Shown here in pieces: positions 7,061 through 15,504 of a DNA stretch of 64,000 nt (position 1 is its first letter; the number at the start of each line of letters is the position of its first letter). The notes beneath the pieces are model-generated. The model saw only the letters and a program-made list of their open reading frames with translations. It made no database searches and was not told where the DNA came from. The stretch covers positions 1 to 64,000 of the forward strand of contig CAKTZR010000008.1 of assembly GCA_934636105.1 (NCBI GenBank), written 5' to 3'. The translations under genes were made by a program, and so were the position numbers. The stretch is from an uncultured Clostridia bacterium (GTDB lineage: Bacteria > Bacillota > Clostridia > Christensenellales > Aristaeellaceae).

Positions 7061-8611
7061 TTAATGTTTAAAATGCCGCATGCCCGTGAAGACCATCGCA
7101 ATGCCGTACTTGTCGCAGGCGTCGATGGAATCCTGATCGCGGATGCTTCCGCCCGGCTGAATGATGCAGCTGATGCCCGCTTCCGCGCACGCCTTCACGC
7201 AGTCGTCAAACGGGAAGAACGCGTCGCTCGCCAGCGCCGCGCCGCGCACCTTGCCGCCGCTGCGCTCGATGGCCATCTGCGTGCTCCAAATGCGGTTGAC
7301 CTGCCCCGGCCCGATGCCCAGGCTCTGGTTGTCCTTGGCAATCGCAATGCCGTTGGATTTCGCATGCTTGACGATCTTCCACGCCAGCATCAAGTCTTCC
7401 ATCTGCTTTTCCGTCGGCTGCGCCTTGGTCACGACCTTCAGCTCGCCATTCTCCGGCAGCAGCTTGTCGTCGATCTCCTGCACCAGCAGGCCGCCGGCCA
7501 CTTTGCGCATCACGCGTTCGCCCTTCGGATACGCGCGGATCGTCGTATCCAGTTCCAGCAGGCGCAGATTCTTCTTCTTCGTCAGAATCGCCAGCGCTTC
7601 ATCGGTGAATTTCGGCGCGACGATGATCTCCAGGAAAATCTTGCTCATCTGCTCGGCCGTCGCCGCGTCCACCGTGCCGTTGGTGACGACAATGCCGCCG
7701 AACACGCTGACCGGGTCGGCCTCATACGCCAGCTTGTAGGCCTCGCTGACCGTATCCGCCACGCCCACGCCGCACGGATTGCCATGCTTGACCGCGATGA
7801 CCGCCGTCGTTTCAAATTCACGCAGCAGTTCCAGCGCGCCGTTCGTGTCGTTGATGTTGTTGTAGGAAAGCTCCTTGCCGTGCAGCTGCTTGGCCGCCGG
7901 GAGCGTACCCGCCACGTCGCCGAGGTCGCGATAGAACGCCGCTTTCTGGTGCGGGTTCTCGCCATAGCGCATCTCCTGCATCTTTTCAAAGGTGACGGTC
8001 AGGTTCTGCGGGAACTCCGGCGCGTCGTCCAGCTGGCTGCGCAGGTACTGCTGAATCATGCAGTCATACTGCGCGGTATGCTCAAAGACCTTGTATTGCA
8101 GATAGCGCTTGGTCTTGAGCGAAACGTCGCCCGTCGTCTCCAGCTCGGTCAGCACGCGGTCATAATCCGCCGGATCGATAACGACCACCACATCCTGCGC
8201 GTTTTTGGCCGCCGCGCGAAGCATGGTCGGGCCGCCGATGTCGATGTTCTCAATCGCTTCATCGAAGGTCACGCCGGGCTTTTCGATGGTCGCGCGGAAG
8301 GGATACAGGTTGATGACAACCATATCGATCGGCTCCACGCCGAGCTGCTCCAGCTGCTTCATGTGTTCGGGATTATCACGCACGGCAAGCAGACCCGCGT
8401 GAATCGCCGGGTGCAGCGTCTTCACGCGCCCATCAAGGCATTCCGGGAAACCGGTCACGTCGCTCACGCCGGTGACGGGAATCCCCGCCTGCTCAATCGC
8501 CTTCATCGTGCCGCCGGTGGAGAGCAGGGTCACGCCCTGATCCGCCAGACGGCGAGCCAGTTCCACAATGCCGGTCTTATCCGACACGCTCAAAATCGCA
8601 CGCTTAATCAT
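7061..8611 (-). CDS. purH: AICAR transformylase / IMP cyclohydrolase
   Basis: This 516-aa bifunctional enzyme carries out the last two steps to IMP. The N-terminal MGS-like cyclohydrolase domain starts MIKRAILSVSDKTGIVELAR and contains LLSTGGT, and the C-terminal transformylase domain contains KHGNPCG and FFPFDD. The length matches the family (about 510 aa). GGGAG lies 6 nt before the ATG. It follows the GNAT gene, with a palindromic repeat in the 125-bp gap, and precedes purD. Confidence 0.97.
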   Translation of the reverse strand: MIKRAILSVSDKTGIVELARRLADQGVTLLSTGGTMKAIEQAGIPVTGVSDVTGFPECLDGRVKTLHPAIHAGLLAVRDNPEHMKQLEQLGVEPIDMVVINLYPFRATIEKPGVTFDEAIENIDIGGPTMLRAAAKNAQDVVVVIDPADYDRVLTELETTGDVSLKTKRYLQYKVFEHTAQYDCMIQQYLRSQLDDAPEFPQNLTVTFEKMQEMRYGENPHQKAAFYRDLGDVAGTLPAAKQLHGKELSYNNINDTNGALELLREFETTAVIAVKHGNPCGVGVADTVSEAYKLAYEADPVSVFGGIVVTNGTVDAATAEQMSKIFLEIIVAPKFTDEALAILTKKKNLRLLELDTTIRAYPKGERVMRKVAGGLLVQEIDDKLLPENGELKVVTKAQPTEKQMEDLMLAWKIVKHAKSNGIAIAKDNQSLGIGPGQVNRIWSTQMAIERSGGKVRGAALASDAFFPFDDCVKACAEAGISCIIQPGGSIRDQDSIDACDKYGIAMVFTGMRHFKH

Positions 8612-8626
8612 GAAAAGCTCCCTTCT

Positions 8627-8708
8627 TTAAGGGGCTTTGCCCCTTAAACCCCACCAGAAACCTGAGGTTTCTGGACTTCCCACATCCCGATTCCTGTGGA
8701 ATCGGGTT
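8627..8708. repeat. Modular hairpin repeat between the GNAT gene and purH
   Basis: Three hairpins stand in a row: TTAAGGGGC/GCCCCTTAA, CCAGAAACC/GGTTTCTGG and CCCGATTCC/GGAATCGGG, joined by short linkers such as AACCCCA and ACTTCCC. The middle hairpin has the same layout as the one at 58889-58909, with different paired bases. On the plus strand the last hairpin is followed by TTTTATTTT and could terminate antisense transcripts; on the minus strand no U run follows, so the operon is not cut. Confidence 0.7.
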
Positions 8709-8736
8709 TTATTTTCTACATGTAACGAGCTTTGCT

Positions 8737-9552
8737 TTACATGTCTCTGCCCAGCAGGTATTCTTCAGTTCGCACCCAGTCAAAGCCGCTGCGCTTGAAA
8801 AACTTCATCGCGCTGGCGTTGCGGCGGACGGCGCGGGCAATCATATGCGGCACCTGCTGCTTATTGAGCTGCCCCAGCGCCTCATCCACCAGCGCGCTGG
8901 CCACGCCGCGGCCGCGCCACTTCGGCTCCACGCAGACCATTTCCAGCGTCGCTTCGGCCTGCGTGCCCGTGACGAGCATGCTGCCCACGTAGTCGCTGCC
9001 GTAATACATCGCTTTCGCCATGAAAACCGGGCCGCGCATGCGCTCCTCCAGCCATTCGCTGGCGTGCTCCACGCAGCCAAATTCCTTCAGACCCAGCAAA
9101 AATTCCTCGCGGCGCGTGCGGGTGCGCAGATCCACGTCGATGGATTTCGTGCCCACCGGGCTGTAATTGCGCCTGCGGGTGGAAAGGTCCTGCGGCACAT
9201 TCAGCACGAACAGCTCCACGCCGTCATAATCGTCAAACCCCATCCGGGTGAAATACTCGTGGCGCTCCGCGTCGTCAATCGCGCAGCGGGTATACAGCCG
9301 CGCGGCCAAACCGCCTTCTTCGTCCTTGATGCGCTCGGCTCTGGCGCTCAAAGCGCCGAAAAGCGTGTCGCTGGCCATCGGATGCGCGTTCATCGTCATC
9401 TCGATATCCAGTGGCCTGTCCGGCAGCATTTTTTTAATCACGCGGTATTCCAGGCCGCCCTGCCCGATTTCCACGCCCGCGTCGTCGATGATTACAAAAC
9501 TGTTTTCCCGCAGAGCGCCGCCAACGCCGCGCACGGGCTGATAAATTCTCAT
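8737..9552 (-). CDS. GNAT-family N-acetyltransferase
   Basis: This 271-aa protein has a clear acetyltransferase domain at its C-terminus. Motif A reads VEPKWRGRGVASALVDEAL, followed by ARAVRRNASAMKFFKRSGF. The N-terminal half looks like a second, weaker GNAT-like fold. The start MRIYQPVRG is preferred because the preceding 31 codons are Arg/Gly-rich and have no ribosome site. It lies inside the pur operon between purN and purH. Its substrate is unknown, and nothing in the protein ties it to purines. Confidence 0.8.
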   Translation of the reverse strand: MRIYQPVRGVGGALRENSFVIIDDAGVEIGQGGLEYRVIKKMLPDRPLDIEMTMNAHPMASDTLFGALSARAERIKDEEGGLAARLYTRCAIDDAERHEYFTRMGFDDYDGVELFVLNVPQDLSTRRRNYSPVGTKSIDVDLRTRTRREEFLLGLKEFGCVEHASEWLEERMRGPVFMAKAMYYGSDYVGSMLVTGTQAEATLEMVCVEPKWRGRGVASALVDEALGQLNKQQVPHMIARAVRRNASAMKFFKRSGFDWVRTEEYLLGRDM

Positions 9553-9657
9553 AATTAGGAAGACACCCTTCATCAAACCGGTTGCCGCGCGCCCTCTCCC
9601 GCGCCCGAAGGCCGAAAAGGGTTCGCATACGCCGAAATTGCACATGTGAACACTTTA

Positions 9658-10278
9658 TTATAGCACATGTACCTGTCTTCCATCTACCCCCAGTTTTTCC
9701 GCGCAGAAAAGTCGCACGCTTTCCGGCAGAATTTCATGCTCGACGGTCAGCACGCGCGCGGCCAGCGTCTCCGGCGTGTCGCCCTCCAGCACGGGCACGC
9801 TTTTCTGCATGATGACCCCGCCGTGATCGACCTGCTCATCGACAAAGTGCGTCGTCGCGCCGGAAATCTTCGCGCCGTAGGCCAAAACCGCTTCATGCAC
9901 GTGATGGCCGTACATGCCCGGCCCGCAGAACGCCGGAATCAGCGCCGGATGGATGTTGATGATCCGATGCTCATACGCCCGAACGACCTGCTTCCCCAAA
10001 ATCGGCAGATAGCCCGCCAGCACGACGAGATCAACCTCCGCCGCGCGCAGCTTTTGGAGGATGATATCGTTGAAAGCTTCGTCGCTCCCGGCCTGCTTCT
10101 TGCTGACAAACTCCGCCGGAATGCCATGCTTCCTCGCCCGTTCAAGCGCGAACGCTTTGGATGCGTTGGCGAGCACCAAAACGATCCGCCCGTCGATGGT
10201 TCCGGCTTCCACCGCATCGATGAGCGCCTGCAAATTCGTTCCGCCGCCGGAGCAGAGCACCGCAATCCTCTTGCTCAC
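9658..10278 (-). CDS. purN: Phosphoribosylglycinamide formyltransferase
   Basis: This 206-aa enzyme transfers a formyl group from 10-formyl-THF to GAR. The N-terminus SKRIAVLCSGGGTNLQALID is the phosphate-binding motif; INIHPALIPAF carries the catalytic Asn and His, and the domain around HFVDEQVDHGGVI carries the Asp. It starts with GTG, which overlaps the purM stop (GTGA), so the two are coupled. The length is normal. Confidence 0.97.
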   Translation of the reverse strand: MSKRIAVLCSGGGTNLQALIDAVEAGTIDGRIVLVLANASKAFALERARKHGIPAEFVSKKQAGSDEAFNDIILQKLRAAEVDLVVLAGYLPILGKQVVRAYEHRIINIHPALIPAFCGPGMYGHHVHEAVLAYGAKISGATTHFVDEQVDHGGVIMQKSVPVLEGDTPETLAARVLTVEHEILPESVRLFCAEKLGVDGRQVHVL

Positions 10279-11309
10279 AGCAGAACCAGCCTTTCGCCGT
10301 CTTCGCCCGTCTTGGCCACGCGGCCGATGCGGTACGCCTTTTCGCCCTGCTCCTCCAGCGTCGCAATCAGCTTGTCGGCTTCCGCTTCCTTCACCGCGAA
10401 CACCATGCCGATGCCCATGTTGAAGGTGTTATACGCCTGCCTGTCGCCCAGCCCGCCGAGCTTCACCAGCTCCGTGAACACGGGCAGAACCGGCCATGTG
10501 CCGCGCTCAATCTGCGCGCTCAAGCCGTCCGGCAGAATGCGCGGGATGTTCTCAATGAAGCCGCCGCCCGTGATGTGCGCAATGCCATGCACATCGCAGA
10601 CCCTGCACGCCGCCAGCGCGGGTTTCACATAGATTTTGGTCGGCGTGAGCAGGGTTTCGCCCCAGCTCTTGCCGCCGAAAGCCATCACGGGCGCGTGAAT
10701 GTCGCGCTCCTCGGTCAGCACCAGCTTGCGCACCAGCGAATAGCCGTTGGAATGCACGCCGGAGGAAGCCATGCCCACCAGCACGTCGCCTTCCGCCACA
10801 CGCTCGCCGGAGATGGATTGTTCCCGCCCGACAAGGCCGACGGTGAAGCCCGCCAGATCGTATTCGCCTGCCGGGTAGAAATCCGGCATTTCAGCCGTTT
10901 CGCCGCCGATCAGCGCGCAGCCCGCCTGTCTGCATCCGTCGGCCACGCCCGCGACGATCTGCTCCACCTTCGCCGGATCGAGGTAGCCCGTCGCGATGTA
11001 ATCCAGAAAAATCAGCGGCCTTGCGCCCTGGCAGACGACGTCGTTGACGCACATTGCCACACAGTCAATGCCCACCGTGTCATGCTTATCCATCAGGAAG
11101 GCCAGCTTGAGCTTGGTGCCCACGCCGTCCGTGCCTGCGACGAGCACCGGCTTCTCCACGCCCGCGTTTTCGATGGAATAAAACCCGCCGAACGAGCCGA
11201 GACCGCCCAGCACGTTCTCGTCAAACGTGGCGGCCACATGCTGCTTCATTCTGCGCACGGCTTCATAGCCGCGCTCAACATCCACGCCTGCATCCTTGTA
11301 GGTAATCAT
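10275..11309 (-). CDS. purM: Phosphoribosylformylglycinamidine cyclo-ligase
   Basis: This 344-aa AIR synthetase closes the imidazole ring from FGAM and ATP. Recognisable parts are MITYKDAGVDVERGYEAVRR, VAGTDGVGTKLKLA, CVAMCVNDVVCQGA and LIGGETAEMPDFY, all AIRS-family signatures. The length is standard. Only one base separates it from the purF stop, and it overlaps purN by 4 bp, so purF-purM-purN form a tightly coupled block. Confidence 0.98.
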   Translation of the reverse strand: MITYKDAGVDVERGYEAVRRMKQHVAATFDENVLGGLGSFGGFYSIENAGVEKPVLVAGTDGVGTKLKLAFLMDKHDTVGIDCVAMCVNDVVCQGARPLIFLDYIATGYLDPAKVEQIVAGVADGCRQAGCALIGGETAEMPDFYPAGEYDLAGFTVGLVGREQSISGERVAEGDVLVGMASSGVHSNGYSLVRKLVLTEERDIHAPVMAFGGKSWGETLLTPTKIYVKPALAACRVCDVHGIAHITGGGFIENIPRILPDGLSAQIERGTWPVLPVFTELVKLGGLGDRQAYNTFNMGIGMVFAVKEAEADKLIATLEEQGEKAYRIGRVAKTGEDGERLVLL

Positions 11310-11310
11310 C

Positions 11311-12726
11311 TTATTCCTCCACGTCCTTCATTTCCCCGGTTTCCGGGTTGATGGGATAATCGCCGTCAAAGCAGCCCGTGCAGAATTGGCAGCCCGAACC
11401 GGCCACCGTCTTGAGCAGATCGGGCAGGGAGAGAAACTTGAGGCTGTCCGCCCCGATGAAGCGGCAGATTTCCTCCACGCTGCGGCTGTGGCCGATCAGC
11501 TCCTCGCTCGTCGCCGTATCAATGCCGAAATAGCAGGGATTCAACACCGAGGGCGAGGAGATACGCATGTGAACTTCCTTCGCGCCCGCCGTGCGCAGCA
11601 TCTCGACAATCTTGCGGCTCGTCGTGCCGCGCACGATGGAATCATCCACCAAAACCAATCGCTTGCCGCGCACGTTGCGGGTCAGCGCGTTCAGCTTCGT
11701 GCGCACGCCCAATTCGCGCATGCCCTGTTCCGGCTGGATGAACGTGCGGCCCACATAGCGGTTTTTTGCCAGGCCGTCGCCGTAGGGAATGCCGCTCTGC
11801 TGGGCATAACCCATCGCCGCCGCCAGCGCGCTGTCCGGCACGCCGATGACCATATCCGCCTGCACGTCGTCGCCGATGGCCAGCCGCTTGCCCGCTTCCA
11901 CGCGGGATTGATACACATTGATGCCGTCGATGACCGAATCCGGCCGCGCAAAATAGACGAACTCAAACAGGCACAATCTGCTGCGCATCGGCGTTTTGAC
12001 GTGGGTCGAATGAATGCCTTCCTCGTCGATCACCACAATTTCGCCCGGCTGCACATCGCGGACAAATTCCGCGCCCACCGCATCGAGCGCGCAACTCTCG
12101 CTCGCCAGCACGAAGCTGTTTCCGACGCGCCCCAGGCAGAGCGGGCGAATGCCGTAGGGATCGCGAATGCCGATCAGCTTGTCCTTGGCCAGCAGCACCA
12201 GCGCATAGCTTCCGCGCACCTTTTCCATCATGGAACGAACGGCCTCGATCAACCCCTTGCTGCTTTCCCGCGCAATCAGGCTCAAGATGACCTCGGTATC
12301 CACCGTCGTCTGGAAAATCGCGCCGTCGTCCTCCATCTGGCTTCTGAGCGCATCCGCGTTGACCAGATTGCCGTTGTGCGCCAGCGCCAGCATACCGATT
12401 TTGCAGCGCGCCACCAGTGGCTGCGCGTTGATAACGTCCTTGCCGCCGAAGGTCGAATAGCGCACATGGCCGATGGAAATGTGGCCCGTCAGTCCGTGCA
12501 GTATCTCCTCGTCAAACACCTCCGGCACAAGGCCGAGGTTGCGATAATGCTTGATTCCCTTGCCGTCGGCCACCGCGATGCCGGCGCTCTCCTGCCCGCG
12601 GTGCTGCAAGGCAAACAGCCCGTAATACGCGGCTTCCGCCACGTTGATGGTCTCATCCTGCGCATAAATGCCGAACACGCCGCAGGCTTCCTCCATCTGG
12701 TCTCCGCGTTCCTTGATATCCGTCAT
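11311..12726 (-). CDS. purF: Amidophosphoribosyltransferase
   Basis: This 471-aa enzyme makes phosphoribosylamine from PRPP and glutamine, the committed step. A 14-residue propeptide precedes Cys15 in EEACGVFGIYAQ, the N-terminal nucleophile exposed after cleavage. The PRPP loop VLVDDSIVRGTTS is present, and C-terminal cysteines (GSGCQFCTGCFDGDYP) fit the Fe-S-containing Bacillus-type enzyme. It sits between purE and purM. purC and purL are not in this operon. Confidence 0.98.
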   Translation of the reverse strand: MTDIKERGDQMEEACGVFGIYAQDETINVAEAAYYGLFALQHRGQESAGIAVADGKGIKHYRNLGLVPEVFDEEILHGLTGHISIGHVRYSTFGGKDVINAQPLVARCKIGMLALAHNGNLVNADALRSQMEDDGAIFQTTVDTEVILSLIARESSKGLIEAVRSMMEKVRGSYALVLLAKDKLIGIRDPYGIRPLCLGRVGNSFVLASESCALDAVGAEFVRDVQPGEIVVIDEEGIHSTHVKTPMRSRLCLFEFVYFARPDSVIDGINVYQSRVEAGKRLAIGDDVQADMVIGVPDSALAAAMGYAQQSGIPYGDGLAKNRYVGRTFIQPEQGMRELGVRTKLNALTRNVRGKRLVLVDDSIVRGTTSRKIVEMLRTAGAKEVHMRISSPSVLNPCYFGIDTATSEELIGHSRSVEEICRFIGADSLKFLSLPDLLKTVAGSGCQFCTGCFDGDYPINPETGEMKDVEE

Positions 12727-12738
12727 GCTGCCTCCGCC

Positions 12739-13227
12739 TTATAGCTCATCCTGAATCTGTCTGTCGTCCGCTTCAATCGCCGCCGCCATCTGTTTGCGGT
12801 GTGCCAGCAGCTTTTCGGCCAAATCCGGATACTTGATGGAGAGCATCTGCGCCGCCAGATACGCCGCATTGTCTCCGCCGCCGACCGCAACCGTCGCCAC
12901 TGGAATGCCTGTCGGCATCTGCACGGTGGAGAGCAGCGAATCCAGCCCATCCATGAAGGACGACTTGATCGGAATGCCGATGACCGGCAGCGTCGTATGT
13001 CCGGCGATCACGCCCGCCAGATGCGCCGCCTTGCCCGCCGCGGCAATAATCACTTCAAAGCCGTTTTCGCGCGCGCTGGCCGCAAACGCCGCAACGGCTT
13101 CGGGCGTTCTGTGCGCGCTGGCCACATGCACCTCAACCGCAATATCAAACTTTTTGAGCACATCCACACAACCCTTGAGGGATGGCCAATCGCTCTTTGA
13201 ACCCATAATCAACGCAGCCTTCGGCAT
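12739..13227 (-). CDS. purE: N5-carboxyaminoimidazole ribonucleotide mutase
   Basis: This 162-aa class I PurE converts N5-CAIR to CAIR. The N-terminus KAALIMGSKSDWPSLKGC and VASAHRTPEAV with AAAGKAAHLAGVIA are diagnostic. The start at MPKAALI is chosen because GGAGGT lies 9 nt upstream; an earlier in-frame ATG five codons before lacks this spacing. It is the first gene of the operon, behind a strong promoter. No purK is adjacent. Confidence 0.96.
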   Translation of the reverse strand: MPKAALIMGSKSDWPSLKGCVDVLKKFDIAVEVHVASAHRTPEAVAAFAASARENGFEVIIAAAGKAAHLAGVIAGHTTLPVIGIPIKSSFMDGLDSLLSTVQMPTGIPVATVAVGGGDNAAYLAAQMLSIKYPDLAEKLLAHRKQMAAAIEADDRQIQDEL

Positions 13228-13259
13228 CGCTTCAACCTCCAAACCTCGAAATCGATCTT

Positions 13260-13288
13260 AGTATAGCAAGACTCGCGCCTGTTTTCAA
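13260..13288 (-). promoter_or_regulatory. Promoter of the pur operon
   Basis: On the minus strand TTGAAA (13288-13283) and TATACT (13265-13260) are separated by exactly 17 bp. Transcription would start near 13253, giving a short leader of about 25 nt before purE, too short for a purine riboswitch. Confidence 0.85.
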
Positions 13289-13295
13289 TAAAATT

Positions 13296-13331
13296 CCGGA
13301 ACTTATTTTCCGTTTATTTGGTTATCGTTCG
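13296..13331 (-). promoter_or_regulatory. Possible PurR (PurBox-like) pair upstream of purE
   Basis: Upstream of the -35 box the minus strand carries an AT-flanked ACACGAACGAT and, 24 bp on, an inverted GTTCCGG. Bacillus PurR boxes have the core CGAAC in inverted pairs at about this spacing, upstream of the promoter. Each half has mismatches, so this is a candidate only. Confidence 0.3.
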
Positions 13332-13398
13332 TGTTTTCGTGTCGTTTTGCGTTAATTTGATATTGATGTATCTGTTTTTCTATGTTTTTTCCGGACTT

Positions 13399-13424
13399 TG
13401 CACGGCGCAGCCGTGACGGAAGGC
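13399..13424. repeat. Partial palindromic repeat after the GuaA-like gene
   Basis: TTGCACGGCGCAGCCGTGACGG followed by AAGG matches one end of the repeat family seen at 5591-5720 and 36901-36950 (hairpin CACGGC/GCCGTG, then ACGGAAGG). It lies directly beyond the terminator of the GuaA-like gene. The other half of the element is missing. Confidence 0.55.
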
Positions 13425-13425
13425 G

Positions 13426-13455
13426 TAAAAAGAAGCCCCTCCATATCGGAGGGAC
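13426..13455 (-). terminator. Intrinsic terminator after the GuaA-like gene
   Basis: AAGTCCCTCC pairs with GGAGGGGCTT (one mismatch) around a short loop, followed on the transcribed strand by CTTTTTA. It begins 5 bp past the stop codon and insulates the pur operon from upstream transcription. Confidence 0.85.
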
Positions 13456-13460
13456 TTGCG

Positions 13461-14894
13461 TTATTGAAAGGTCTCTTTTCCAACGGGCGTCGGGGTCTGG
13501 TCATAGAACACACGCCGCACGGTGGGCGTCGCCGCCAAAATACGCTCGACCGTTCGTTCCACCAGATCATACGGCAGCCGCGCCGGAACGAGCATCGCGC
13601 CGGAAACCGTCACTGCACGCAGGATGATCGTGCAGTTTCCTTTCTGCGCGTCAGCCATGATCGGGAAATACTTATAGAGCTTTTTATCCAGCCCGGCTTC
13701 GCGGATTTCCTCGCTGAAAATCGCGTCGGCTCTGCGCAGAGCGGCCAGCTTTTCCGGGGTCACGTCGCCGATGATTCGCGCGCCCAGCCCCATCAGCGGG
13801 AACGGTTTGCGCTGCACAATGGCGTTGTCCAGCCCCAGCGCTTCCGCAATGGCGCGAACCTCGTTGCGGAAAAGCAGGGCCAGCGGCTCAAGCACCGCCA
13901 TGCCGCAGTCCTTCCACGCGGCGTTGTTCTTACCGCCCAGAAAGTCGCTGTAATTCGTGCCCATCACCAGCGTTTTGCTCCCGGAAATGGCTTCCGTCTG
14001 CCGAATCATTTCCTCATGCAGGCAGGCCACCACCACCGCGCGCTTTTCGCTCATCGTCTGCTGGCCTCGCAGGTTTTCAAGAACGTCCTCTGTGCGATCC
14101 ACCACGCGGAGCGGAATGCCGAGTCTGGCATAGATTTCCTGCACAACGGCGCTTTCGCCCTCGCGCATCAGGCCCGTTTCCACATAAATGGCCGTCATTC
14201 GCTCGCCAAACGCCTGATGCGCCAGCACGGCGGCCACCGTGGAATCCACGCCGCCGCTCACGCCGCACACTGCAAATCCGCCTTCAATCGAAGCATCCGC
14301 CAGCTTGCGCCGCGCTTCGGCCAGCGCCGCATCCATCGTGAACCACGGCGTGCAGCTGCAGATGTCGCGCGCAAAATTCTTGAGGATGATCGATCCGTCG
14401 GGATCGTTGCGCTCCAGCTCGAACTGAATGCCATACAGCGCACGCCGCTCGTCCGCAAAGGCGATGGTGCATCCGCTCGCGCCTGCCGTCACCTGCACGT
14501 CGGCGGGCAGCATCAGCGTCACGGCCTCCTGAATATAGCGTTCACCGCCCTCCACGCCGGAAAACAGCCTGCAATCCGCATACTGAATGGCGGCTTTCTT
14601 TTCGCGAATGGCCGTTCCGGCGCATGCGCCGCCCATCGCCGCAATCAGCATGTGTGCGGCATGCCCCAGCGCCAGCACGGGAATGCCAAGCTTCAAAATT
14701 TCCGCGTCGAACACCCCCGCCGCGCTTTTGGGTTCGCCGCAGAGCACAAGGCCGCGCGGCGCAGCCTGTGCAATCTGCACGGCTGTGGTCATTCCGCTGA
14801 TGATCTTGCAAAAGACCTGCTCGCCGCGCAGTCTCCTGGCCGCTTCAACGGCGAACTCGTCCGAGTAATTGAGAATGAGGATCATGTCGTTCAT
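13461..14894 (-). CDS. Divergent GuaA-like (GMP synthase family) protein with degenerate glutaminase domain
   Basis: This 477-aa protein has the GuaA layout: a class I amidotransferase-like domain (1-180), an N-type ATP pyrophosphatase domain with PP-loop SGGVDS (213-218), and a C-terminal dimerisation-like domain. The glutaminase centre is lost: the nucleophile motif reads PVLALGHA, with Gly77 where Cys is expected, and GIQFELE has Glu159 for the His. XMP landmarks are also missing: no HHNVGGLP, and the C-terminus is YDQTPTPVGKETFQ instead of the ITSKPPATIEWE type. The start at 14894 has GGAGGG 8 nt upstream. It is about 40 aa shorter than GuaA. It may be an ammonia-dependent or repurposed enzyme; its true substrate is unknown. 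Confidence 0.75.
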   Translation of the reverse strand: MNDMILILNYSDEFAVEAARRLRGEQVFCKIISGMTTAVQIAQAAPRGLVLCGEPKSAAGVFDAEILKLGIPVLALGHAAHMLIAAMGGACAGTAIREKKAAIQYADCRLFSGVEGGERYIQEAVTLMLPADVQVTAGASGCTIAFADERRALYGIQFELERNDPDGSIILKNFARDICSCTPWFTMDAALAEARRKLADASIEGGFAVCGVSGGVDSTVAAVLAHQAFGERMTAIYVETGLMREGESAVVQEIYARLGIPLRVVDRTEDVLENLRGQQTMSEKRAVVVACLHEEMIRQTEAISGSKTLVMGTNYSDFLGGKNNAAWKDCGMAVLEPLALLFRNEVRAIAEALGLDNAIVQRKPFPLMGLGARIIGDVTPEKLAALRRADAIFSEEIREAGLDKKLYKYFPIMADAQKGNCTIILRAVTVSGAMLVPARLPYDLVERTVERILAATPTVRRVFYDQTPTPVGKETFQ

Positions 14895-14936
14895 GCTTCG
14901 TTCCCTCCACAGGCCAAGCGCTTTTCCCTCCCGATT

Positions 14937-14976
14937 CCAAAAGAAGCTGCTCCGCATCTCGGCGAAACAGCTTCTT
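14937..14976 (-). terminator. Terminator at the end of the S10-spc-alpha cluster
   Basis: AAGAAGCTG pairs with CAGCTTCTT, followed by TTTTGG on the transcribed strand, 16 bp past the rplQ stop. The U run is short (4), so readthrough into the GuaA-like gene is plausible; no separate promoter is visible in the remaining 40 bp. Confidence 0.75.
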
Positions 14977-14991
14977 CGGTAACACAGGGGA

Positions 14992-15504
14992 TTAGATCAG
15001 CTCGAGAATGACCATCTCGGCGGCGTCGCCGCGGCGCGGGCCCTTCTTGAGAATGCGGGTGTAGCCACCGGCGCAGTTCTTCTCGGCGTTGCGAGCCTTG
15101 TACTTCGGCGCGATCTCGCGGAAGAGCTTCTCCACGCAGGGATACTTCGCGTCCTTGGTGCGCTCGGCATAAGCCTTCTTGGACTCGTCGTCCTGCTTCG
15201 GCTCCTTCACGTCGTACAGATACGCCATGATCTGACGGCGGGCATGCAGCTTGCTCGGGGCGTCGTTCTGCACGGTCACGGTCACGGACTGGCCCTTGTC
15301 GTTGTTAAAGGTCTTCTCGACGGAGACCGTGTTGTCGCACTCGCGGATGGCGAGGGTAATCAGGTGCTCGGCGGCGCTGCGAACTTCCTTGGCGCGGGCC
15401 AGAGTGGTCTCGATGCGGCCATACCAAATGAGGTTGGTCACCTGATTGCGCAGAAGCGCCTTGCGCTGAGCGGCCGTGCGGCCAAGTTTACGCTGATAAG
15501 CCAT
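14992..15504 (-). CDS. rplQ: 50S ribosomal protein L17 with internal insertion
   Basis: This 170-aa L17 lies at the polypeptide exit side of the 50S subunit. MAYQRKLGRTAAQRKALLRNQ and GGYTRILKKGPRRGDAAEMV are the conserved ends. It is about 50 aa longer than typical bacterial L17 (about 120 aa): an insertion at about residues 57-85 (Lys/Val/Thr-rich) and a smaller one at 99-124 separate the usual blocks. The start at MAYQRK, not the earlier frame, is supported by AGGAGG 11 nt upstream. It is the last gene of the cluster. Confidence 0.95.
   Translation of the reverse strand: MAYQRKLGRTAAQRKALLRNQVTNLIWYGRIETTLARAKEVRSAAEHLITLAIRECDNTVSVEKTFNNDKGQSVTVTVQNDAPSKLHARRQIMAYLYDVKEPKQDDESKKAYAERTKDAKYPCVEKLFREIAPKYKARNAEKNCAGGYTRILKKGPRRGDAAEMVILELI

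Noticed and set aside
13230..13460. Purine riboswitch ahead of purE
   Set aside because: The promoter leaves only about 25 nt of leader, and no conserved purine-aptamer sequence was seen.
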